A DNA stretch of 64,000 nt from Chloroflexota bacterium (GTDB taxonomy: Bacteria > Chloroflexota > Anaerolineae > Anaerolineales > Villigracilaceae), in contig JACRMH010000039.1 in the NCBI GenBank assembly GCA_016219545.1, positions 1 through 64,000 on the forward strand. The letters run 5' to 3'. Of the stretch, positions 16,535 to 24,775 are shown in pieces. A model generated the notes under the pieces. The model had not been told where the DNA came from and did no database searches. It was given only the letters and a program-made list of their open reading frames with translations. Numbering within the stretch: position 1 is the stretch's first letter; each line of letters opens with the position of its first letter. The translations under genes were made by a program, and so were the position numbers.

Positions 16535-17740
16535 TTACTCCAACAGCTTTGATGTGTGTTCAATGATCTTTTCGGCCGCTTCCATCTTGCTCATTAACGG
16601 CAAAACTTCTTTGGTTCCATTTGCGAATAAGAGGGTCACGCGATTGGTCTCCACTGCAAAACCAGAATCGTTTGCAGAAATATCGTTCGCAACAATGAGG
16701 TCCAATTTTTTTGATTTCAACTTTTCGGAGGCATTTGCCAGCAGGTTTTGACTCTCCGCTGCAAACCCCACCACGACCTTAAAACGCTTCGGACTTAACT
16801 GTGAGCTGGCTACTGTTTTAAGAATATCAGGCGCCGCTGTGAGTTCCACCTGCGGAATGCCGTCGCGCTTCTTCAATTTATTTTTCGCAGCCAGCGTCGG
16901 GCGGAAATCTGCGGCGGCCGCCGCCATGATGAGCGCATCTGCTGATTCGCTCATGACGGCATCCAGCATTTCCTGCGCACTGGTGACTTTGATGACGCGC
17001 GCTCCCACAGGTGCAGACAATGCTGTCGGCGCAGTGACCAAACAAACGTCTGCGCCGGAATCGAGAGCGGCTTGGGCGAGTGCATATCCCTGTTTACCCG
17101 AAGAATGATTCGTGATGACTCGTACCGGGTCGAGCGCTTCCTGAGTCCCGCCCGCGGTGACAAGGACTTTTTTGCCCGCGAGTTTTCCTTTCCTGCCAAG
17201 CACCATCCGAATGTGACCAAAGATTTCCGCAGGCTCGACCATGCGTCCCTTGCCGGTTAATCCCGAGGCAAGGTGTCCCTCGGCGGGACCAACGATAATT
17301 TCGCCGCGTTCTTTTAGTTTTGCGAGATTCTCCTGCGTGGCGGAATGATCGAACATGCCGCCGTCCATTGCCGGCGCGATCACCAGCGGACATTGCGCTG
17401 CCAGCGCAGTGACTGTCAGTAAATTATCTGCAATGCCATGCGCAAGTTTGGCGATCGTGTTTGCGGTGCACGGCGCGATAACGAGCAAATCTGCTGTTTT
17501 ACCAAAGCTGAGGTGCAGGACATGCGCTTCATTGCCCCATAGATCGGCATCTGTATACGCGCGCCGCCCAGTGACCGATTGGAAGGTGAGCGGTGTAATG
17601 AATTTTTCACTTGAACTGGTAAGAAGAACATCCACTAGTGCGCCAGCCTGCGCGAGTTTGGAAGCAAGGTCGGCGGCTTTATACCCGGCAATGGAACCCG
17701 TCACGCCGAGGAGAATATGTTTACCGGACAATACAGACAT
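16535..17740 (-). CDS. coaBC: Bifunctional phosphopantothenoylcysteine decarboxylase / ligase CoaBC
   Basis: 401 residues. The N-terminal half (CoaC, about 1-185) is the FMN flavoprotein that decarboxylates phosphopantothenoylcysteine (GVTGSIAGYKAADLASKL, catalytic His in HVLHLSFGK, PCTANTIAKLAHGIADNLL, APAMDGGMF). The C-terminal half (CoaB, about 186-401) joins cysteine to phosphopantothenate (VLVTAGGTQEALDPVRVI, NHSSGKQGYALAQAA, AAAADFRP). Both are coenzyme A biosynthesis steps. TATAAT lies 6 bp before the ATG without a Shine-Dalgarno, so translation may be leaderless. The phosphoesterase gene follows directly. Confidence 0.95.
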   Translation of the reverse strand: MSVLSGKHILLGVTGSIAGYKAADLASKLAQAGALVDVLLTSSSEKFITPLTFQSVTGRRAYTDADLWGNEAHVLHLSFGKTADLLVIAPCTANTIAKLAHGIADNLLTVTALAAQCPLVIAPAMDGGMFDHSATQENLAKLKERGEIIVGPAEGHLASGLTGKGRMVEPAEIFGHIRMVLGRKGKLAGKKVLVTAGGTQEALDPVRVITNHSSGKQGYALAQAALDSGADVCLVTAPTALSAPVGARVIKVTSAQEMLDAVMSESADALIMAAAAADFRPTLAAKNKLKKRDGIPQVELTAAPDILKTVASSQLSPKRFKVVVGFAAESQNLLANASEKLKSKKLDLIVANDISANDSGFAVETNRVTLLFANGTKEVLPLMSKMEAAEKIIEHTSKLLE

Positions 17741-17847
17741 AAGACGATTATACTGCCAACATATACAAAATCTCTTTTTACAATCATTGCACCATTATTG
17801 ACTTGACATTCATCCGGCGCGGTCATATACTCACGAACATAATTGAA

Positions 17848-17928
17848 CGGGGAGCCTGCGTAGACAGGCTGAGAGGAGCTGCTTGCTCGACCCGCATTAC
17901 CTGATCTGGTTAATACCAGCGGAGGGAC
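17848..17928 (+). promoter_or_regulatory. TPP riboswitch aptamer (THI element)
   Basis: The conserved THI-box blocks are all present in order: GGGGAGCC, GGCTGAGAGG, GACCC, ACCTGATCTGG, TAATACCAGCG, AGGGA. It precedes thiN and the thiBPQ importer, so thiamine pyrophosphate would repress thiamine salvage genes. Confidence 0.97.
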
Positions 17929-17944
17929 TCTTGATTCAGTCACA

Positions 17945-17970
17945 GCCATCCTCCGCCGGGGATGGTTTTT
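17945..17970 (+). terminator. Riboswitch-controlled attenuator
   Basis: CCATCC / GGATGG stem followed by TTTTTG lies between the aptamer and the thiN ribosome-binding site. The loop-side CCTCCGC (17950-17956) is the exact complement of GCGGAGG (17919-17925) at the 3' end of the aptamer. This gives a clear antiterminator: TPP binding should hold GCGGAGG and let the terminator form. Confidence 0.85.
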
Positions 17971-17986
17971 GTTTAAGGAGATGAAC

Positions 17987-18628
17987 ATGCCGCGTATGGT
18001 TATTTTTGCAAATGGACTTATCCCAAGCTTGGACTCTGTCCGCAGTTTATTGCGCCCGGATGATTTTTTGATCGGCGCAGACGGCGGGGCGCGTCACATC
18101 ATGGGACTTGGTTTGATGCCTCATCTTGTGATCGGAGACCTCGATTCATTGACAGAGGATGAGTTGTACGAATTGAGCAGTGCCGATGTCAAGATCGAAC
18201 AATATCCTGAAGACAAGAATGAGACCGACCTCGAACTCGCCATTGAGTACGCTCTTGAACAGCGTGCGAGTTCGATCATCATCGTTGCCGCATTGGGTGG
18301 GCGCATGGATCAGTCCTTTGGGAATATCGCCCTGCTTTCTGATCCGCTCATCTCAAGGACTGATATTCGACTCGATGATGGGGCGGAGGAAATTTCCTTT
18401 TGCCGGGGTCAGGCTCAGGTCAACGGAAGAAGCGGTGACATCGTCTCGCTCATTCCATGGGGCGGGGATGTTAGCGGCGTCACCACAACTGGTTTGAAAT
18501 GGACATTGATCAGCGAGATTCTTTACTCCCACAAAACGCGCGGCATCAGCAATGAGATGACTGGCGACACGGCAACCGTTCAAATCAAATCCGGTTCGTT
18601 GCTTATTGTCCATCGCCGCATTGACTGA
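17987..18628 (+). CDS. thiN: Thiamine pyrophosphokinase
   Basis: 213 residues. It transfers pyrophosphate from ATP to thiamine, giving TPP. Family blocks include IGADGGARHIMGLGLMPHLVIGDLDSL, the Asp-rich EQYPEDKNETDLELAIEYAL and ALGGRMDQSFGNIALL. ATG 17987 is chosen because AAGGAG sits 6 bp before it; the ORF-track start at 17969 and the ATG at 17981 overlap that site. It is the first gene after the TPP riboswitch, followed by the importer, which makes a salvage operon. The stop codon lies at the start of an NNNACTG heptamer array (18621-18653). Confidence 0.95.
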   Translation: MPRMVIFANGLIPSLDSVRSLLRPDDFLIGADGGARHIMGLGLMPHLVIGDLDSLTEDELYELSSADVKIEQYPEDKNETDLELAIEYALEQRASSIIIVAALGGRMDQSFGNIALLSDPLISRTDIRLDDGAEEISFCRGQAQVNGRSGDIVSLIPWGGDVSGVTTTGLKWTLISEILYSHKTRGISNEMTGDTATVQIKSGSLLIVHRRID

Positions 18629-18653
18629 TTACTGACCACTGATAACTGATTTC
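18621..18653 (+). repeat. Single-arm heptamer array at thiN 3' end
   Basis: NNNACTG units repeat (TTGACTG, ATTACTG, ACCACTG, ATAACTG). The thiN TGA stop is part of the first unit. Same unit type as the right arm at 13955-13990. Confidence 0.75.
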
Positions 18654-18672
18654 TAAATAACTGGAGACAAAA

Positions 18673-19722
18673 ATGAAACGCATAACTTTTTACTTTTTAC
18701 TTTTTACTTTACTTCTCACTTCCTGCGCGCCAACATCAACGCCAACTCCCGTAGAACCTCAAACCATTACCATTCTGACACATGACTCTTTTGCCATCGG
18801 TGAAGATGTCATCAAAGCCTTTGAAGCGGACAATAACGCAAAAGTTACTTTCCTCCAAAGTGGTGACGCGGGTGCGGTGCTCAACCAGGCAGTCCTCACC
18901 AAAAACGCCCCGCTCGCGGACATCCTCTTCGGTGTGGACAACACCTTCCTCTCCCGCGCGTTGGATGCTGATATTTTCGAAGTCTATCAATCACCCGCGT
19001 TGACCGATATCGCCGATGAATTCAAACTTGACCCGTCCAACCGCGCTCTGCCCGTGGACTATGGCGATGTCTGCATCAATTACGATAAAAATTATTTCAC
19101 TGAAAAGAATTTACCCGTCCCACAATCCTTTGAAGATTTGGCAAAGCCAGAATACAAAGACTTATTGGTTATGGAAAACCCCGCCACATCCTCGCCCGGA
19201 CTTGCCTTCCTACTCGCCACGCGCGCTTATTTCGGTGACGATTATCTTGACTACTGGAAGAGTCTGAAAGCCAATGGAACTATCGTTGTAGATGGCTGGG
19301 AAACTGCATACTACACCAACTTCTCCGCATCCTCTGGCAAGGGACCACAGCCAATGGTCGTCTCCTACGCATCCAGCCCAGCCGCGGAAGTGTTCTTCGC
19401 CTCTCCCGCCCCGACAGAATCTCCCACCGCATCCATTGTTGCCTCGGGCATGTGCTTCCGTCAAATCGAATTTGTCGGAATTTTGAAGAACACACCCAAT
19501 CAAACGCTCGCTCAAAAATTTGTAGACTTCATGTTAAGCCAGCAATTTCAGGAAGACATGCCGCTGAATATGTTTGTTTATCCTGTAAATAAAAATGCAC
19601 CACTGCCAGAAGTCTTTAAGAACTTTGCTCAGGTTGCAAAGAATCCCGCCGCCCTCTCCGCCGCCGAGATCGCATCCAACCGCGACACATGGATCGAAGC
19701 CTGGACAGCGGCGATGAAGTAG
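18673..19722 (+). CDS. thiB: Thiamine ABC transporter substrate-binding lipoprotein
   Basis: 349 residues. The lipobox LLTSCA follows a short hydrophobic signal, so the protein is lipid-anchored outside the membrane. The mature part is a type II binding protein of the ThiB/TbpA group (ITILTHDSFAIGEDVIKAFE, DILFGVDNTFLSRAL, VDYGDVCINYDKNYF). The last shared ThiB features are the ATSSPGLAFLLATRAYFG segment and the GMCFRQIEFVGILK segment. It captures thiamine or its phosphates for ThiPQ. The signal-peptide core is encoded by TTTTTAC heptamers (18684-18720). It is under the TPP riboswitch upstream of thiN. Confidence 0.92.
   Translation: MKRITFYFLLFTLLLTSCAPTSTPTPVEPQTITILTHDSFAIGEDVIKAFEADNNAKVTFLQSGDAGAVLNQAVLTKNAPLADILFGVDNTFLSRALDADIFEVYQSPALTDIADEFKLDPSNRALPVDYGDVCINYDKNYFTEKNLPVPQSFEDLAKPEYKDLLVMENPATSSPGLAFLLATRAYFGDDYLDYWKSLKANGTIVVDGWETAYYTNFSASSGKGPQPMVVSYASSPAAEVFFASPAPTESPTASIVASGMCFRQIEFVGILKNTPNQTLAQKFVDFMLSQQFQEDMPLNMFVYPVNKNAPLPEVFKNFAQVAKNPAALSAAEIASNRDTWIEAWTAAMK
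18684..18720 (+). repeat. TTTTTAC heptamers forming the thiB signal peptide
   Basis: Three or more TTTTTAC units in tandem, continuing into ACTTTACTTCTCAC, encode TFYFLLFTLLLTS, the hydrophobic core of the lipoprotein signal. The same unit recurs at 20849-20884 inside thiP and at 14761 at the end of the DUF4349 gene. Confidence 0.8.
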
Positions 19723-19737
19723 CCCGCAGGGCTTTGT

Positions 19738-19773
19738 AGGTGTAGCACGGGGATTAATCCCCGTGCTACACCA
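19738..19773. repeat. Palindromic intergenic hairpin
   Basis: GTGTAGCACGGGGATT / AATCCCCGTGCTACAC is a perfect 16-bp inverted repeat between thiB and thiP. The AGCACGGGG core also occurs at about 1328, and a second hairpin (CACTGACGTTAATGTCAGTG) follows at about 19875. It could pause or terminate transcription after thiB, though it has no T run. Confidence 0.75.
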
Positions 19774-19930
19774 AACGCGTTTACCCAATGCCTATCGAAA
19801 CAGATAACTCCCGCCACGTCCCGGCCCGCCCAAATAGAATCTTGTCCGATGGGCGGAATCCACGCCTTAGCCCCGCACTGACGTTAATGTCAGTGCTATT
19901 CCTACAAAGGTCTTTGACCTATGATTTACA

Positions 19931-21646
19931 ATGCAAAATAAAAATTTGAACCACGGAGACGCTGAGACACTGAGTAAAAAAATTCTCCGTGCCTTCGTGT
20001 CTCCGTGGTTTTATCGCCTTACCCTCTGGCTCGTGCCTCTTCTCTTTCTGCTTATCTTTTTCTTCCAGCCGCTTGCGCGGATCATTACGCTTGCTTTCAA
20101 CACGTCTGCATTTACCAAAGCAAATTTTCAATTAATTCTATCCACATTAAGTTTTACTTTTTATCAAGCGACCGTCTCCACCATTCTCACCTTCATCCTC
20201 GGCATTCCCTCCGCAATCTTATTTTCACGTTTCAATTTTCACGGCAAGCCTCTTCTCCGCGCACTGACCGCTGTTCCTTTCATGCTTCCTACCGTTGTCG
20301 TTGCCTCAAGTTTCAACGCACTATTTGGCAATCATGGCTTATTTTCATTTCTCTTTCCCCTTTCCCCCGAATTTACAACTTCCAAAGCTTTTTACTTTTT
20401 ACTGATCTTACTAGCTCACATTTTTTACAACACTACCATCGTAATCCGCATCGTGGGCAACGCCCTCTCCCGACTGGATACAAAACTGGAAGGCGCCGCC
20501 CGCTCCCTCGGCGCGGATACCTTCCATGTGTGGAAAGATATTACCCTGCCATTGCTTCGCCCGTCCCTGCTTGCCGCCGCCTTGCTTGTCTTCATGTTCG
20601 ACTTCACCAGCTTCGGCGTCATCCTTTTATTGGGCGGCTCGAACTTCTCTACCCTCGAAGTGGAAATTTACCTGCGCGTGCTCAAACTTCCAAACCTGCC
20701 GCTCGCCGCGTTGCTTTCCATTGTTCAACTTATCTTTACGCTGATCTTTTCCATTCTCTACACCCGCACTATCAACCAGGTCACAACTCAAACAGCGCCG
20801 CGTTTCTCAGCCTCGCGTCCTCCCAAAACCATCCGTGAACGAATCTTCGTTTTTACTTTTTACTTATTACTCATTACTTTTTTTGCTCTTCCACTACTCT
20901 CCCTCCCCATCCGCTCCCTCACCCGCCTCGAAGCGGACCGTGGTCAACGCGGCGAAGTTCAATATGGATTCACAACTGACTATTACAAAGAACTTTTCAT
21001 CAATCGCCGCGGATCGTTATTTTACGTCCCGCCTATTCAAGCCGCGCGAAATTCTCTCGGATATGCCAGCCTGACAGTTTTACTTTCGCTCGCGCTTGGG
21101 TATCCCGCCGCGTACGCGCTCGCCAAGCCAACCCGCCTCGAAAAATTTCTCGACCCGCTCATCATGCTTCCGCTTGGAGCATCGGCGGTGATGCTTGGGC
21201 TGGGCTTCATCATTTCATTTGGACGTTCGCTCGCTTCGCCGTGGTTCGTTCCCATCGCGCATACGCTTGTTGCGTTGCCGTTTGTGATTCGCACACTGCA
21301 ACCTGCGCTGGCTTCAATCCCTGAAAGATTACGCCAAGCCGCGTCCACGTTGGGCGCGTCACCGTTTCGCGTTTGGCAGACGGTTGATTTTCCTATCCTC
21401 TCGCGCGCCACGCTGAGCGCCGCAACTTTTGCTTTCACGGTTTCCCTCGGCGAGTTTGGCGCAACCCTTCTGCTAACCCGCCCCGATTACCCAACCATCC
21501 CAATTGCCATTCAGCGCTTTCTTTCCCAGCCTGGCGGTCTCAACTTTGGTCAGGCGATGGCGATGGCGACTCTGTTGATGCTTCTCACTACGCTTGCGAT
21601 TTTGATTATCGAAAAATTACGCCTTTCCGACTCTGGAGAATTTTAA
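19931..21646 (+). CDS. thiP: Thiamine ABC transporter permease
   Basis: About 571 residues with two fused ABC permease domains, each with an EAA loop (GAARSLGADTFHVWKDITLPLL near residue 190 and AASTLGASPFRVWQTVDFPIL near 470), and about 12 hydrophobic helices. Two-domain permeases are the rule for ThiP. It pairs with ThiB and ThiQ for thiamine import. The true start is doubtful: residues 7-30 are encoded by an inverted CACGGAG-type array (19951-20008), and no Shine-Dalgarno precedes ATG 19931 (a TATGAT lies 5 bp before it). The thiQ ATG follows 1 bp after the stop. Confidence 0.92.
   Translation: MQNKNLNHGDAETLSKKILRAFVSPWFYRLTLWLVPLLFLLIFFFQPLARIITLAFNTSAFTKANFQLILSTLSFTFYQATVSTILTFILGIPSAILFSRFNFHGKPLLRALTAVPFMLPTVVVASSFNALFGNHGLFSFLFPLSPEFTTSKAFYFLLILLAHIFYNTTIVIRIVGNALSRLDTKLEGAARSLGADTFHVWKDITLPLLRPSLLAAALLVFMFDFTSFGVILLLGGSNFSTLEVEIYLRVLKLPNLPLAALLSIVQLIFTLIFSILYTRTINQVTTQTAPRFSASRPPKTIRERIFVFTFYLLLITFFALPLLSLPIRSLTRLEADRGQRGEVQYGFTTDYYKELFINRRGSLFYVPPIQAARNSLGYASLTVLLSLALGYPAAYALAKPTRLEKFLDPLIMLPLGASAVMLGLGFIISFGRSLASPWFVPIAHTLVALPFVIRTLQPALASIPERLRQAASTLGASPFRVWQTVDFPILSRATLSAATFAFTVSLGEFGATLLLTRPDYPTIPIAIQRFLSQPGGLNFGQAMAMATLLMLLTTLAILIIEKLRLSDSGEF
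19951..20008 (+). repeat. Inverted octamer array inside the thiP start
   Basis: CCACGGAGAC, GCTGAGAC, ACTGAG form the left arm and CTCCGTG, CCTTCGTG, TCTCCGTGG the inverted right arm. The array encodes residues 7-27 of the annotated ThiP. Confidence 0.8.
20849..20884 (+). repeat. TTTTTAC-type heptamers inside thiP
   Basis: TTTTTAC, TTTTTAC, TTATTAC, TCATTAC, TTTTTTT in tandem encode FVFTFYLLLITFF, the first helix of the second permease domain. Frame is kept. Confidence 0.75.
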
Positions 21647-21647
21647 A

Positions 21648-22637
21648 ATGCTCGAAGTTCGCAACATCTTCAAAACCTACGACAACAAACCACTCCTGCG
21701 CGGCATTTCATTTTCCGTTTCACAAGGCGAAACCATTTGTTTGCTGGGCGCATCGGGCAGTGGAAAATCAACCCTTTTGCGGATGATTGCTGGTCTGGAG
21801 TCTCCTGAAAGTGGACATTTCCTGTTTAACCAGATTGACCTCGACCAAACACCGCCTCACCTCCGCGACTTTGGCTTGGTCTTTCAAGACTATGGGCTTT
21901 TTCCTCACCTGAATATTTTCGATAACGTGGCATTCGGGTTGAAGATGAGAAACGTTCCCACTGAAAAAATAAATTCGAGAGTTGTTGAAATGCTGGACTT
22001 GGTCAATTTACAGGGATTCGAAAAACGAAAAGTGACCGACCTCTCAGGCGGCGAACAGCAACGCGTTGCTCTCGCCCGTGCCCTCGCGCCGAGTCCGTGC
22101 CTGTTGATGTTCGATGAACCCCTTGGCGCACTGGATAAATCTTTAAAGGAAGATTTGCTGAATCAAATACGTGCAATTTTGCATAAAACGAAAATCCCAG
22201 CCATCTATGTCACACACGACCAGGACGAAGCCTTCACCATCGCAGACCGAATTTTGTTCCTGCACGAGGGCGAAATCATCCGCGACGGTACGCCCAATGA
22301 AGCCTGGACGAATCCCAAATCCGCATGGACAGCGCGGATGTTGGGCATGGGCAATGTCATTGAAGGCGTAATTATTTCGGCGAATAAAGTCAAAACTGAA
22401 GTTGGCATATTTACTTTGAATTGCAAACACAAATATTCAAAGGGCGAGAGAATTTCATTGTTATTGAAACAGTCAGAGCGGGGGATGGATGAGATAAAAC
22501 TCAAAGTGGAGGATGTGCTATTTAAGCAGGATCGATTTCAGGTTAAATTAAGAGGCGGGCTTGTCATCCACTTGAAAGATGAGCCGAAGATCGGTCAAAT
22601 CATTCGCGTGAAAGTTCAGGTGGAATGTCTATCATAA
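21648..22637 (+). CDS. thiQ: Thiamine ABC transporter ATP-binding protein
   Basis: 329 residues. Walker A GASGSGKSTLLRMIAGL, Q-loop FQDYGLFPHL, signature LSGGEQQRVALARAL, Walker B LLMFDEPLGALD and switch His in YVTHDQDEA are all present (residues 35-205). A C-terminal TOBE-like regulatory domain (about 240-329) follows, making it longer than E. coli ThiQ and closer to the Fbp/Pot-type ATPases. It energises thiamine import with ThiBP. It is the last gene of the riboswitch operon, ending in a strong bidirectional terminator. Confidence 0.92.
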   Translation: MLEVRNIFKTYDNKPLLRGISFSVSQGETICLLGASGSGKSTLLRMIAGLESPESGHFLFNQIDLDQTPPHLRDFGLVFQDYGLFPHLNIFDNVAFGLKMRNVPTEKINSRVVEMLDLVNLQGFEKRKVTDLSGGEQQRVALARALAPSPCLLMFDEPLGALDKSLKEDLLNQIRAILHKTKIPAIYVTHDQDEAFTIADRILFLHEGEIIRDGTPNEAWTNPKSAWTARMLGMGNVIEGVIISANKVKTEVGIFTLNCKHKYSKGERISLLLKQSERGMDEIKLKVEDVLFKQDRFQVKLRGGLVIHLKDEPKIGQIIRVKVQVECLS

Positions 22638-22671
22638 AAAAAGTCCGCTGAATTTTCAGCGGACTTTTTTT
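22636..22671. terminator. Bidirectional terminator between thiQ and pfkA
   Basis: AGTCCGCTGAA / TTCAGCGGACT with a 2-base loop, flanked by seven A on one side and seven T on the other. It serves the convergent thiQ and pfkA genes. Confidence 0.92.
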
Positions 22672-23647
22672 ATCGAGCCAGTACCTTGGCCATGTGATAG
22701 TACTCCATGTTGACCTTGCGCTTGTTGCTGATGACATCCAAAAGCGGAATGAAATCCACGCCTTTGCCTTTGAGACCGGTCATCACGCCATGATGACCCT
22801 CGATCAAGGCTTCGACAGCCTTCACACCCATGCGTGACGCGAGCAGACGGTCGTAGGCGGTGGGGGAGCCGCCGCGCTGAATATGACCAAGGATGGTCAT
22901 GCGGGTTTTGAAGCCAACATCCATGTTGTCAATCGTTTCGGCGAGATCGGTCGTGCGGACGCCGGAGCCTTCTGCGTTGATAATGATGGCATGAGTCTTG
23001 CCGCGTTTGTAGGCTTCTTCGACTGACAAGGCGACTTCATCGGCAGTGATCGGCACTTCGGGGATGAGTGCCACTTCTGCACCGCAGACAATGGCCGCCA
23101 TCACCGCTAGATAGCCGCTGTTGCGTCCCATCGTTTCGATGAGGAATGCGCGTTGATGGGATGAGGCCGTATCGCGCAATTTATCCACGGCTTCCATAAT
23201 GGTGTTCATAGCCGTATCCGTGCCGATTGCAATATTCGTGCCCCAGATGTCATTATCAATACTACCGGGAATGCCGATGACCTTGACGCCTTTTTGCGAA
23301 AGCGCATACGCGCCATTCATCGAACCTTCGCCGCCGATGACGATCAGCGCATCCATGCCCGCTTCATTCATCTTGCGGATCGCATCACGTTGACCGGAGG
23401 GTTCCATAAAGCGTTTGCTTCTGCTGGTGAGCAGGATCGTTCCGCCGCGCTGCAGGATTCCGCCCACGTCACGCGGACCCATCGCATTAAACTCGCCGCT
23501 GATCAACCCTTCATAGCCATGCTTGATGCCAATCACATCCATGTTATTTGTCAATGAAGTGCGTACTACTGCGCGAATTGCCGCGTTCATTCCGGGGGCA
23601 TCGCCGCCGGAAGTTAATACCCCAACTGTAAACTTTTTATCTGCCAT
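22670..23647 (-). CDS. pfkA: 6-phosphofructokinase
   Basis: 325 residues of the PfkA family. It phosphorylates fructose 6-phosphate, the committed step of glycolysis. Motifs include GVLTSGGDAPGMNAAIRA (nucleotide-binding Gly-rich loop), IGGEGSMNGAYAL, PGSIDNDIWGTNIAIGTDTAMN (catalytic Asp region), ETMGRNSGYLA and LGHIQRGGSPTAYDR. GGEGS in place of the common GGDGS is seen in some ATP- and PPi-dependent enzymes, so the phosphoryl donor is not certain. I start at ATG 23647 (MADKKFTVGVL); rnz ends 1 bp away, indicating coupling. Confidence 0.93.
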   Translation of the reverse strand: MADKKFTVGVLTSGGDAPGMNAAIRAVVRTSLTNNMDVIGIKHGYEGLISGEFNAMGPRDVGGILQRGGTILLTSRSKRFMEPSGQRDAIRKMNEAGMDALIVIGGEGSMNGAYALSQKGVKVIGIPGSIDNDIWGTNIAIGTDTAMNTIMEAVDKLRDTASSHQRAFLIETMGRNSGYLAVMAAIVCGAEVALIPEVPITADEVALSVEEAYKRGKTHAIIINAEGSGVRTTDLAETIDNMDVGFKTRMTILGHIQRGGSPTAYDRLLASRMGVKAVEALIEGHHGVMTGLKGKGVDFIPLLDVISNKRKVNMEYYHMAKVLAR

Positions 23648-23648
23648 C

Positions 23649-24569
23649 TTAAATTTCTCTCTTGATTTGATATGTGTCAAAATCACGCGCGACTACCACG
23701 TTCGGGAAAATGGATTGCGCTTCGGCAATCACATCCTTTTCGCGATAGCGGCGTGAAATATGAGTCAGAATAAGCTTCTTAACCCCCGCCTTTGTGGCGA
23801 GTTCCGCGCCCATGCGCGCGGTGAGATGCGAGAACTGCTTGGCCATATCGGCTTCTTCATCCAGATATGTGGACTCAATGACCAGTCCATCCGCATCTTT
23901 GCAGTACTCGATCAGGTTGTCAACTCTTCCGGCATCTCCCACCACGACGAATTTACTGCCCTTTTCCCAGTCACCCAGCACATCGTCTGGCCTGATGCGG
24001 TGACCGTCAGCCAGTGTGATCTCGTTGCCGGCCACCAGTTGTCCGCGTTCGGGGCCGAACGGCACTCCGAGTTCATCCGCTTTTTGTGAGAGGAAGGGTC
24101 GGCGGGACTTCTCTTCGAAGACATAGCCCAGGCAATCAGGTCCGCGATGCGTAACCGGAATTGCAGTGACTGTGAAATCGTCCGCTTCAAAGACGATGCC
24201 GGGTTTGATCTCGGTCAACTTCAACGGCATGGGGGGCTGGTTGCCGCGCAAGACCACATCATAAAGAAGGGTGCGGACACGTTCCAGCGTACTTCGCCCG
24301 CCAAAGATTTCCAATTCGTCAATGGATTCCCAACGCAGGAGGGTGGAAAGCAATCCGCCCAATCCCAGAATATGGTCGAGATGACCGTGCGTCAATAACA
24401 CGCGCGTTAAGCGTTTGAAGCCGATGCCCGATTGAAGGATCTGTCTTTGTGTGCCTTCGCCGCAATCAATAAGGAAGCGATATTCGTTATGAGAAACGAT
24501 CTGCCCCGAAAGCCCGCGGTGCGCAGAGGGTGCAGAAGCGGATGTGCCAAGAAAAAGTATTTCGAACAA
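23649..24569 (-). CDS. rnz: Ribonuclease Z
   Basis: 306 residues of the metallo-beta-lactamase fold. It trims 3' trailers from tRNA precursors. Zinc ligands are in LLTHGHLDHILGLGG (HxHxDH) near residue 61, in VVVGDAGR, in the ESTYLDEE segment (about 212-220) and in LILTHISRRY. The N-terminus FLGTSASAPSAHRGLSG is typical of RNase Z. AAGGA lies upstream of the ATG. It is followed closely by pfkA. An inverted octamer array lies upstream at 24600-24667. Confidence 0.93.
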   Translation of the reverse strand: MFEILFLGTSASAPSAHRGLSGQIVSHNEYRFLIDCGEGTQRQILQSGIGFKRLTRVLLTHGHLDHILGLGGLLSTLLRWESIDELEIFGGRSTLERVRTLLYDVVLRGNQPPMPLKLTEIKPGIVFEADDFTVTAIPVTHRGPDCLGYVFEEKSRRPFLSQKADELGVPFGPERGQLVAGNEITLADGHRIRPDDVLGDWEKGSKFVVVGDAGRVDNLIEYCKDADGLVIESTYLDEEADMAKQFSHLTARMGAELATKAGVKKLILTHISRRYREKDVIAEAQSIFPNVVVARDFDTYQIKREI

Positions 24570-24599
24570 TGGTTGAGTCCTTGCTAAAATTAACGATTA

Positions 24600-24667
24600 G
24601 CCACAGAGAGCGCAGAGACTTTTGAGAAAACCTCTTAAAACTCATTTTTCTCTGTGAACTCTGTGGC
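24600..24667. repeat. Inverted octamer array between rnz and ftsK
   Basis: GCCACAGAG, AGCGCAGAGA on the left and TCTCTGTGAA, CTCTGTGGC on the right form inverted arms around about 25 bases. The unit is related to the CACGGAG unit in the thiP start. Confidence 0.8.
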
Positions 24668-24708
24668 AAAAGCTACATTGAAAATCACTATAACTATGCA
24701 ATTGTACC

Positions 24709-24738
24709 TTAAAGAAAATAGACCATCAGTGCTATAAT
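24709..24738 (+). promoter_or_regulatory. Candidate ftsK promoter
   Basis: TTAAAG and TATAAT separated by 18 bp lie about 40 bp before the ftsK start. The -10 is perfect; the -35 is a partial match. Confidence 0.5.
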
Positions 24739-24775
24739 CTTTTTTGAAAATAAAAATCGTAAATTGTAAATCGAA

